Notes under the pieces: model-generated | The model's input: only the letters and a program-made list of their open reading frames with translations | What the model was told of the DNA's origin: nothing | Database searches by the model: none | Program-made: the position numbers and the translations under genes | Assembly: GCA_030447445.1 (NCBI GenBank) | Contig: JAUJOW010000005.1 | Span: forward strand, 39,621 to 96,052 | From: Acidimicrobiales bacterium | GTDB lineage: Bacteria > Actinomycetota > Acidimicrobiia > Acidimicrobiales > Iamiaceae | Length of the DNA stretch: 56,432 nt | Reading direction: 5' to 3' | In this document: positions 1-7,106 of the stretch, piece after piece | Layout of the letters: every line of letters begins with the position of its first letter | How positions within the stretch are numbered: the stretch's first letter is position 1

Positions 1-480
1 ACCCCCGGGTTCGCTCGCCCGCCTTAGGCGGGACGTCGCGGTCGAGTCACTGTGGCAGCCCGTTGCCATGGCGGCTGATTCAAGGTGCGGTGCCGGACCT
101 GACGAGGTGCGCAACACCCTTGCCGCATGTACGGCAGCCTGGGTCTCTGAGGCGCCGCGGGTAGTCATCGACTTATCTGGCGGGCTGGACTCGTCCGCGG
201 TCTCGTGGGCGGCGCGACGCGCGCAGTGCGATGGTCAGGACGTGGAAGCGAGGTTTGTGCGCTTCCGGCGCGGTCCGTCGATTGACGAGCTGCCGCGGGC
301 GCAGTTGGTGGCGAGTCTTCTCGGCCTTCCTCTGCGCGTTGTCGACGGGGACGCAGTCGCTCCGCTGACAGCGCCCCTGAATAACGTCCGCCGCACGGAC
401 GCGCCGCAGTTGCAGCACACCGAATCCCGACTCAACGAGCTGCTTGGCGAGCTGGCCGGCGACAACGCCCAGTCGCTGAG
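1..480 (+). pseudogene. asparagine-synthetase-like / lasso-peptide cyclase-like protein, 5' partial and 3' broken
   Basis: The frame is open to the left edge, so the true start lies outside; an internal ATG is at 68. About 40 residues after that ATG comes the PP-loop SGGLDSSAV, the ATP-pyrophosphatase signature of asparagine synthetase B and of lasso-peptide macrolactam synthetases. It is followed by a segment typical of the latter (ELPRAQLVASLLGLPLRVVD). Family similarity ends near 440-480, where the 42-bp hairpin repeats begin; the rest of the ATPase domain, normally more than 200 residues longer, is missing. The frame stays open to 1429 only because it runs antisense to a HEAT-repeat gene. 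I see no precursor peptide or leader peptidase inside the window. The assignment between asparagine synthetase and lasso cyclase is inference; the PP-loop is directly visible. Confidence 0.6.
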
Positions 481-1336
481 AGGTGGGGGCGGCGCCCCGG
501 TGTTTGTGGGGGGTGGGGGGGTCCACGGGGGCGGTGCCCCGGTGTGTGTGGTGGGTGTGGGGGTCCACGGGGGCGTAGCCCCCGTGTGTGCGGTGTGTGT
601 GGGGGTCCACGGGGGCGGAGCCCCCGTGTGTGAGGTCTTCGGCGGCCTGGCGGACCTGCCAGTCCCGGTCCGTGCGGGCGCGGGCGAGAGCGGCGTCGAC
701 CTCGGGCCCGTCGAAGGCGGCGAGAGCGATGACAGCCCGGCGACGGACGGTGGCCCGATCGCTGGTGGCGGCGAGCACGGCGGCCCGCCCGGCGGGGTCG
801 CCGATGGCGCCGAGCGCGGCGACCGCCGCTTCCCGCACGAGCCCGTCGTCGTGGCTGCCGGCCAGCTCGGCGAGCTGTCCCACCGTCCCCGGCTCGGGCG
901 GGAGCCGCTCACCGCAGGCCCACGCTGCCGCCTCGACGACCGTCGGGTCCGGGTCGTGGAGCAGTGGGAGCAGCGACACCCCGCCGGCGCAGCGATCGGG
1001 GTCGGCACCGAGGGCGGCGATGACCTCGATCGCCCGCCGCCGGACCCCGGGCTCGACGTCAGCGATGGCCGCCGCTACGTCGACCGCCGCCAACCCCCCG
1101 GCCCGGTGCAGCGCCCCGAGGGCGGTGGCCCGCACGCCCGGATCGGGGTCGGTGCAGAGGTTCCGGGCAGTGACGACGTCGCCAACGTGGCCGGCCACGG
1201 CGGCTCGCCGCCGGGCCGCCACTCGAGGCCGGCGGCGTTCACCCTCGGCGTCGTCCACGGCCCAAGTCGACCACGGATGGCGGCGACGGGCGAGCGCCTG
1301 CAGTCGCGTCCTCCCCTTCGGGAGGCGAACGGGCAC
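173..1336 (-). CDS. HEAT-repeat protein with repeat-encoded tail
   Basis: The N-terminal two-thirds consists of about five to six HEAT/PBS-lyase-like helical repeats with recurring blocks such as DPDPGVRATALGALHRAGG and DPDPTVVEAAAWACGE. HEAT repeats form protein-interaction solenoids; no catalytic motif is seen. After EDLTHGG the frame enters the 42-bp repeat array, giving tandem APVDPHTH-like units, and then runs antisense through the asparagine-synthetase-like fragment until a stop at 173. The native protein probably ended near 640, so the last roughly 150 residues may be artificial. GTG at 1336 is preferred because the sequence upstream is low-complexity Arg/Pro; the frame stays open to a GTG at 1432. 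It is divergent from the PDZ-Lon gene. Confidence 0.6.
   Translation of the reverse strand: MPVRLPKGRTRLQALARRRHPWSTWAVDDAEGERRRPRVAARRRAAVAGHVGDVVTARNLCTDPDPGVRATALGALHRAGGLAAVDVAAAIADVEPGVRRRAIEVIAALGADPDRCAGGVSLLPLLHDPDPTVVEAAAWACGERLPPEPGTVGQLAELAGSHDDGLVREAAVAALGAIGDPAGRAAVLAATSDRATVRRRAVIALAAFDGPEVDAALARARTDRDWQVRQAAEDLTHGGSAPVDPHTHRTHGGYAPVDPHTHHTHRGTAPVDPPTPHKHRGAAPTSQRLGVVAGQLAKQLVESGFGVLQLRRVRAADVIQGRCQRSDCVPVDNAQRKAEKTRHQLRPRQLVNRRTAPEAHKPRFHVLTIALRASRRPRDRGRVQPAR
482..628. repeat. four-copy 42-bp tandem repeat with hairpin core
   Basis: Four hairpins start at 482, 524, 566 and 608, exactly 42 bp apart. The two rightmost have perfect 9-bp arms CACGGGGGC/GCCCCCGTG around a 3-nt loop (566-586 and 608-628); the two leftmost have imperfect arms. 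The units are joined by GT-rich spacers. Because 42 is a multiple of three, frames stay open through the array on both strands; on the minus strand it encodes a 14-residue Gly/Pro/His-rich repeat. It sits exactly where the asparagine-synthetase-like gene breaks off and where the HEAT protein loses its HEAT character. Confidence 0.85.
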
Positions 1337-1468
1337 GGGGCCGGATCGCGCAGGCGCCTGCACGCTGGTCTGTCGGTCGGGCGGCCGATCCGGGCGGCGC
1401 CGATCCCCGTGGTCGGCGTGGCAGGCTGACACGACCCGGCGCCGTGGCGGCGTCGCACCCCAACCGCC

Positions 1469-2590
1469 GTGGCGTCCACCTCCACCTCCTCACCTCCCGG
1501 CCCCCCCGTCGACGCCCCATCGAGCCCAGCGCGGCGACGGAGCACCCTGGTCTGGTGGCTGCTCGGCCCCGTGCTCGTCTTGATGGTGGCCGGTGCCACC
1601 GCCGGCGCCTTCGTGCCGGCGCCGTACGTGGCCTACGCCCCGGGATCGGCTCGCGACACCGGCCCCCTGATCGAAGTGCCTGCCGGCCGCGGTCATCGCT
1701 CCCGAGGCGACATCTACTTCCTCACCGTGTCCGTGGTGCGACCCACCTACCTCCAGGCGCTGCTCGGCTGGCTGCAGTCCGACGTCGACGTCTACCCCCG
1801 CGACATCATCTTCGGGGACCGCAGCGACGAGGAGAGCCGTTCGGTGAACCTGCAGCTCATGGACATCTCCAAGCTGGTCGCCGCCCGGGTCACCTTCGAG
1901 GAGCTTGGTTGCCAGGTGGCCGTCTCGGGCACCGGCGTGCTCGTGGTGGGCGTGATCCCCGACGTCCCAGCCGACGAAGCCGTCGACCCCGGTGACGTCA
2001 TCACCGCCGTCGGTGATGACGACGTGCGCTACGACGCCGAGCTCATCGAGGCCATCCAGGCCCGACGACCTGGCGATCGCGTCCGTCTGCGGATCGAGCC
2101 AGCCGAAGGGGGCAGGCCCCGGGTGGTCACCACCAGGCTGATCAAGAACCCCCAGGATCCGGACCTGCCCCTACTGGGTGTCGACGTACAGACCCGTGAC
2201 CTGCGCTACGACTTCCCGCTCGACGTGTCCATCGACAGCGGAGCCGTGGGTGGGCCCTCGGCCGGCCTGGCCTTCGCGCTCGGTCTCATCGACCGGCTCA
2301 CGCCCGGCAGCCTCACCGGCGGCCAGCGGGTGGCGGTCACCGGCGAGATCACCGAGGAGGGGACCGTGGTCGAGGTGGGAGGCGTGGCCCAGAAGGCGGT
2401 GGCGGCCCGAGACGCCGGGGCCGACATGTTCCTCGTGCCCACCGGTGAGGCGTCGGCGGCCGAGGCCCACGCCGGGGACATGGAGGTCGTGAAGGTCAGT
2501 ACGCTCGATGACGCCCTCCGCGCCCTGAGCAGCATCGGGGGCAACGCGTCGACGGTCGACCCGTCGGAACGGGTCTGCTCCGGCGCCTGA
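1469..2590 (+). CDS. PDZ domain-containing Lon-like (S16) protease, YlbL type
   Basis: A 373-residue membrane-anchored serine protease: one transmembrane segment at about residues 26-48, a PDZ domain at about 140-230 and a C-terminal Lon S16 proteolytic domain. The catalytic dyad is visible as Ser264 in GGPSAG and Lys309 in VAQKAVAARDAGA, with the spacing expected for Lon; there is no AAA+ domain. Relatives are B. subtilis YlbL and mycobacterial Rv3194c, which act outside the cytoplasmic membrane. The start is GTG. In mycobacteria this gene neighbours a UPF0182 gene; here UPF0182 lies 7 kb downstream on the same strand. Confidence is high from both the domain order and the dyad. Confidence 0.93.
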   Translation: MASTSTSSPPGPPVDAPSSPARRRSTLVWWLLGPVLVLMVAGATAGAFVPAPYVAYAPGSARDTGPLIEVPAGRGHRSRGDIYFLTVSVVRPTYLQALLGWLQSDVDVYPRDIIFGDRSDEESRSVNLQLMDISKLVAARVTFEELGCQVAVSGTGVLVVGVIPDVPADEAVDPGDVITAVGDDDVRYDAELIEAIQARRPGDRVRLRIEPAEGGRPRVVTTRLIKNPQDPDLPLLGVDVQTRDLRYDFPLDVSIDSGAVGGPSAGLAFALGLIDRLTPGSLTGGQRVAVTGEITEEGTVVEVGGVAQKAVAARDAGADMFLVPTGEASAAEAHAGDMEVVKVSTLDDALRALSSIGGNASTVDPSERVCSGA

Positions 2591-2658
2591 CGACGGCGTC
2601 ACGGACATCGAGCGAAGGGGGTGGTGAGGCCACGGCGACGACGCCTGGTGCCGAAGGC

Positions 2659-5349
2659 ATGTCGACCGCTGCCACTCAACTCCACTTCGCCGCCGAGTGC
2701 ACCCTCTTCCTCGCTGCCGTGGCCGGCCTCGTGCTCGCCCTCCGGCCGGGCCTGCTCGGCGTCGACCGCGCCGCCCGAGCGCTGTTCGCGTCCGGATTCG
2801 CCACCCTTGCCGTCGTCGCCTTCTTGGCCGGGTCCTTCCTCGTCGGTTTCGAGGACGGGGACGGTCCCGGCCTGGTGGCCTTGCGCATCGGAGGAGCGGC
2901 CCTCGTGGCGCTCGGCGGCCTCCGCTGGGCCGGCGATCGGCTCGGCCGGTTCCTGTTGTGGTTCGGCCTCGCTGGTGTGGCCGTGGCCGCTGCGCTCGCT
3001 CTCGATGGCCCGTCGTCGTCGGCCGACGTCGTCCTGGCGGTCGGGGCCGTCGCCGTCGGCACCGCCCTGGTGGTCGCCGGGCGACGGTCGCTGCCCGCCC
3101 GCATCGGCACGACGGCGGCGACCCTGCTCCTCGTGGTGGTGCTGGCCATCTCCCTGGCCCAGTCGGTGGTGCTCACCGGCAACGTCGAGGAGGAGGCCCT
3201 TCGTCGCTACGGCAGCCGCGGCACCGACGAGGCCCGAGCGGCTGCCGACCTCGGCCGTGAGTCCCTGGCCACGGCGCGGCTCCTCAGCGGGATCCTGGCC
3301 GCCGACGGGGACAGCGCCGCCGCCCTCGCGGTGCTGGCCTCGCCGGGGGCGACCGAGGCGGAGCGGGCTACGGCCCGGGGGGCGGTCCAACGCAGCCTCC
3401 TCTTCCTCGCCAGTGAGGAGGCCTTCGGGGTGGACGACCCGCTGGCCTACGTCGCCCCCAACGGTGTGCCCGAGGCCGCCTCCCCACCGTCGCTCGACAA
3501 CGCCACCCGCCTGGCCTTGGCCGGCAACGCCGTCGTCGTCGAGGCCCTCGAGGCGCAAGGTGCCCGCCAGTCGCTGACGGTGATCGGGGAAGAGGGGTAC
3601 GCGGTCGGTGCCGTGCCGGTGCGGATCCGACCCGATGGAGCCCCCGAGTTGTTCGCCGGGGTCGTCGTGGTCGCCCGCCACCTCGACGCCTCCTACCTGG
3701 AGGTGCAGGCCGGCGGCGAGCCGCTGTCGCTGGCGCTGGTCACCCCCTCTGTCGTCCTCGCCCGGTCCGGTCCCCAGCCCGCCCGGTCCGACCTGCTGTC
3801 GCTCGGCCGCCGTGTGGTCGACGGCGGCCAACGGCCGACCTCCACGGTGGGGGAGCGCTTCGTCGTGGCCCGACCGGTCGCCTCCGAGGGCGCCTTCCCG
3901 CAGATGGCGCTCGTCGCGTCCGTGCCCACGGCCACGGTGGTCGACGCCCGGGATGCCCTTTTCCGCTCGCTGTTCCTGGTCGCCTTGGCCGCCGCCCTGG
4001 TGGCTGTCGGCCTGGCCGTGTTCGCCGGCGAACGCATCGGCGGCGGCCTCCGCCGCCTCACCGGGGCCGCCGAGCGCATCCGGGCCGGTGACCTCGACGC
4101 CCGCGCCTCGGTCGACCGGGAGGACGAGCTGGGCACCCTGGGCTCGACGTTCGACGCCATGGCCGGCTCCCTCCGGGCGATGACGGGGGACCTTCGCCGA
4201 GCGGTCGACGACGAGGCCCGCCTGCGGGGCCGGCTGGAGACGGTCATCGCCGGGATGGGCGAGGCCCTCGTCGCCGCCGACGCCCAAGGCTGGGTGTCGG
4301 ACTGCAACCGGGCTGCGGAGGTGCTGCTGGGTCGCACGGCGGCCGAAGCGGTCGGACGTCCGCTGACCGAGGTGGTCCGCTTGACCCCGTCGGACCGGGC
4401 CGGCGTCGAGCCCATCGACGTGCCCGATGCGGGAGTGGTGGCGGCCGAGGGAACCGTGGCCGGAGCCGACGGTGCCGTCCCCGTGGTCGTCACCGCTGCC
4501 GCCCTGCACGAACCCGACGGCGGTCGGGCCGGCTCGGTGATCGTGCTGCGCGACGTGCGCCAGGAGCGCGAGGCGGAGCAGATGAAGACCGAGTTCCTGG
4601 CCAACATCGGTCACGAGCTGCGCAGTCCCCTGACCCCGATCAAGGGCTACGCCGGGATGCTGGCCCGCCGGCCGCTCGACCGGGAGCAGGCCGCCCGCTT
4701 CGCTGGCGAGATCGGTGCCGGCGTGGACCAGCTCGAGCGGGTCATCGGCCAGCTCGTCAACTTCGCCACCGTGGCCGCCGGGCGGCTCGAGCTGCGCCCC
4801 GAACCGGTGCCGGTGTGGGAGCTGGTCGACGGTGCCGTCCACCGGTGGCGGGAGCGGGCCGGTCCCCACCACGGGATCGCCCGACGGGTCTCGCCCCGGC
4901 TCCCCGCCGTGGCTGTCGACCGCCGCCACCTCGACCAGGCCATCGACGAGCTGGTGGACAACGCCGTGAAGTACTCACCGGTCGGGAGCCGGGTGGTCAT
5001 CTCCGCCGGGCTGTGCGCCGACGGTGGATCCGGCCCCGGCGGCCGCTCCGGCGTCGACGGCCGCTCCGGCGTCGACGGTGCCGAGGGGTGCGTGCGGGTG
5101 TCGGTGGCCGACTCCGGCGTCGGCATCGACCCCGGCCGTCTCGACCGGCTGGTCACCGAGTTCGCCCAGGGCGACGGGTCGGCCACCCGCCGGTTCGGGG
5201 GCCTCGGTCTCGGCTTGGCCTTCGCCGATCGCATCGTGCGGGCCCACGGCGGTACGCTCACCTGCACGTCTACCGCCGGATCGGGGGCCGTCTTCTCCAT
5301 CGTCCTCCCACTCCCATTGGTGCCCGCCACGGTCGACAGCGGCTCGTGA
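2659..5349 (+). CDS. membrane sensor histidine kinase (multi-TM, extracytoplasmic sensor, HAMP, PAS, HisKA, HATPase)
   Basis: A protein of 896 residues. About five to six transmembrane segments fill residues 10-170, followed by an extracytoplasmic region at about 175-430 and another TM at about 435-455. Then come HAMP (about 455-510), PAS (about 525-620), HisKA with the H-box NIGHELRSPLTPIKGY (phospho-acceptor His652), and HATPase_c with N-box DELVDNAVKYSP and a G-rich box GGLGLGLAF. The ATP lid carries a tandem 18-bp duplication at 5041-5076 that adds GRSGVD twice. No response regulator gene is adjacent, so this looks like an orphan kinase. Its stop overlaps the start of the lipoprotein gene (GTGA), suggesting translational coupling and a joint envelope-sensing role. 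Confidence 0.93.
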   Translation: MSTAATQLHFAAECTLFLAAVAGLVLALRPGLLGVDRAARALFASGFATLAVVAFLAGSFLVGFEDGDGPGLVALRIGGAALVALGGLRWAGDRLGRFLLWFGLAGVAVAAALALDGPSSSADVVLAVGAVAVGTALVVAGRRSLPARIGTTAATLLLVVVLAISLAQSVVLTGNVEEEALRRYGSRGTDEARAAADLGRESLATARLLSGILAADGDSAAALAVLASPGATEAERATARGAVQRSLLFLASEEAFGVDDPLAYVAPNGVPEAASPPSLDNATRLALAGNAVVVEALEAQGARQSLTVIGEEGYAVGAVPVRIRPDGAPELFAGVVVVARHLDASYLEVQAGGEPLSLALVTPSVVLARSGPQPARSDLLSLGRRVVDGGQRPTSTVGERFVVARPVASEGAFPQMALVASVPTATVVDARDALFRSLFLVALAAALVAVGLAVFAGERIGGGLRRLTGAAERIRAGDLDARASVDREDELGTLGSTFDAMAGSLRAMTGDLRRAVDDEARLRGRLETVIAGMGEALVAADAQGWVSDCNRAAEVLLGRTAAEAVGRPLTEVVRLTPSDRAGVEPIDVPDAGVVAAEGTVAGADGAVPVVVTAAALHEPDGGRAGSVIVLRDVRQEREAEQMKTEFLANIGHELRSPLTPIKGYAGMLARRPLDREQAARFAGEIGAGVDQLERVIGQLVNFATVAAGRLELRPEPVPVWELVDGAVHRWRERAGPHHGIARRVSPRLPAVAVDRRHLDQAIDELVDNAVKYSPVGSRVVISAGLCADGGSGPGGRSGVDGRSGVDGAEGCVRVSVADSGVGIDPGRLDRLVTEFAQGDGSATRRFGGLGLGLAFADRIVRAHGGTLTCTSTAGSGAVFSIVLPLPLVPATVDSGS

Positions 5350-7049
5350 ACCTCGTCCGGCGCGCCTGGGTGGCCCCCGCCGCACTGATCGCCATCGCCG
5401 TGGTCGGCCTCGTGCCGTCCTGCGGCGATGACGGCATCGGGCCCGGTGAGGCCGAGGTGACGGTGTCCGGCACGGCCCGGGTGGAACGAGCCGACGGCGA
5501 GGTGGAACGGGTCGCCGACCGGCGGGTCTCGCTCCGCCCGGGCGACGCCATCGAGGTGACGACAGGGTCGGCTCGCTTCGAGTTGGCCGACGGTGTGCGC
5601 TACGCCGGCGTGGCGGGACGAGCGGGGGCCCACAGGGCCGGCACCACGGTGCGAATGGGCAACGTGCCCGACCTGGAGGCTGGGGACCTGCTCGTCACCG
5701 GACCCGAGCCCACCAGTGTCTCTGCCGGCGACACGACCGTCACCACCGGCCCCGGCGGCGGGGCACCGGGCGAGGGGTCGGCGCTGCGCCTGAGCCGCAC
5801 GCTCGGGCTGCGGGTCGGTGTGTACCGGGGGTCGGCGTCGCTTGACTCCGCCGGCGCCCGCCGTACCGTCCCGGGGCTGCGGCGCATGGAGGTGGCGGCC
5901 GCCGGGGAGCTGCCCCGAACGCCTCGACCGCTGCGCTTCGCCGCCGACGACCGCTGGGACCGGCGCTATCTGGGAGATGCCATCGCCCTCGACGCCGAGC
6001 TGTTCTCGCTGGTGGGGGCGGTGGAGGCGACGGGCGGTGCCGACGCAGGCTCGGTGACCTACCTGCGCTCGGTGCTGCCGATGGCTCGAGGCGAGGCGTC
6101 ACTGGCCGAGCTGGTCCGCCCCCGCCGGGTGTCCACCGACGTCCTCGTCGGCGCCGTCATCGCCGGCCTGGGGGAGGACGGGTCCTTCGCCCGTCGGTGG
6201 AGGGAGGTGTTCACCTTCCACGACGCCGGGGCGACGTGGGGCCTCGTGGCCCTGGACCAAGAGGTCGAGACCACGGCCGTGAGCGAGGCGGTGCGGGATG
6301 CGTTGAACGACACGGAGTTCCCGTTCCAGGTGGACGAGGCGGTGGCGACGCCGGCCTCACCTGCCGCCGCCCCACCCCCCTCGACGTCGATCCCCGCTGC
6401 CCGCCCGGGCTCGTCGCCGCCATCCACGACCACCGGCCCACCGGCGACCACCACCGGCCCACCGTCGATCGACACCACCCCCGGGGTGGTGCCGGTGACC
6501 GGGCCCCCGGTGGCGCCGAGCCTTCCCGCCGCCCCCCCGGCCACGGTGGCCCCGGTGATCCCTGCGCCAGCCCGGACTCCGTCGCCGCCCGGACCGGACG
6601 TCCCGCTCCGGCCGTCGCCCGGCGGGAGCGGTGGCGGTGGCGGCGGCGGTGAACCGCCCCCGGGCACGGTGGCGCCGACGGCTCCGCCGGCGCCGGTCCC
6701 CACCCGGCCACCGTCTCAGATCACCCTGCCGCCGGGGACCGTGGCGCCGCCTGAGACCACTCTGCCGGCGGTGACCGTGCCGCCGGTGACCGTGGCGCCG
6801 GCTGGGATCACCCTGCCGCCGCTGACCGTGGCGCCGCCTGAGACCACCCTGCCGGCGGTGACCGTGCCGCCGGTCATCCTCCCCCCGCTGACCCTGCCGC
6901 CGCTGCTGGTCGACGACGTCGAAGACGTGGGCCAGTCCGTGGGCGATGCCGTGTCCGCGGCCGAGGACGTGGTCGACCCGGTGGTCGACCCGGTTGTTGA
7001 CGGCGCGACCGAGGAGGATGGTCTCCTCGACCCGGTGCTCGGCGGCTGA
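5346..7049 (+). CDS. FecR-like lipoprotein with Pro/Thr-rich C-terminal tail
   Basis: GTG at 5346 overlaps the kinase stop by 4 nt. The 567-residue product begins with a short basic stretch, a hydrophobic helix and a lipobox ending VPSC, so it should be a lipid-anchored exported protein. Residues about 35-190 resemble a FecR domain (SGTARVERADGEVE, LRPGDAIEV). The middle lacks recognisable motifs. From about residue 335 onward it is Pro/Thr/Val-rich with near-identical TVAPPETTLPAVTVPPV units (about 6740-6880), as in cell-wall-spanning or glycosylated stalks. Coupling to the kinase suggests it modulates that sensor or presents a ligand domain; this is inference. The frame continues open upstream of 5346, but that part is antisense-like shadow of the kinase. 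Confidence 0.8.
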   Translation: MNLVRRAWVAPAALIAIAVVGLVPSCGDDGIGPGEAEVTVSGTARVERADGEVERVADRRVSLRPGDAIEVTTGSARFELADGVRYAGVAGRAGAHRAGTTVRMGNVPDLEAGDLLVTGPEPTSVSAGDTTVTTGPGGGAPGEGSALRLSRTLGLRVGVYRGSASLDSAGARRTVPGLRRMEVAAAGELPRTPRPLRFAADDRWDRRYLGDAIALDAELFSLVGAVEATGGADAGSVTYLRSVLPMARGEASLAELVRPRRVSTDVLVGAVIAGLGEDGSFARRWREVFTFHDAGATWGLVALDQEVETTAVSEAVRDALNDTEFPFQVDEAVATPASPAAAPPPSTSIPAARPGSSPPSTTTGPPATTTGPPSIDTTPGVVPVTGPPVAPSLPAAPPATVAPVIPAPARTPSPPGPDVPLRPSPGGSGGGGGGGEPPPGTVAPTAPPAPVPTRPPSQITLPPGTVAPPETTLPAVTVPPVTVAPAGITLPPLTVAPPETTLPAVTVPPVILPPLTLPPLLVDDVEDVGQSVGDAVSAAEDVVDPVVDPVVDGATEEDGLLDPVLGG

Positions 7050-7093
7050 CCAACCGGCTCGGCGATTGCCCTGATCCCCCCACCTGGCCGCTC

Positions 7094-7106
7094 TAGCCTC
7101 AGGTCG
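7094..7106 (+). promoter_or_regulatory. TAGCCT -10 box for a leaderless start
   Basis: TAGCCT at 7094-7099 is 7 nt before the ATG at 7107, so transcription would begin at or next to the start codon. There is no Shine-Dalgarno sequence. The same arrangement recurs at many genes in this window. Confidence 0.55.

Noticed and set aside
482-628. Possible CRISPR array
   Set aside because: Units are contiguous 42-bp tandem copies with no unique spacers and no Cas genes in the window.
2599-4929. Long 776-residue open frame on the minus strand
   Set aside because: It is an antisense shadow of the histidine kinase, Gly/His/Asp-rich with no domains and no upstream signals.
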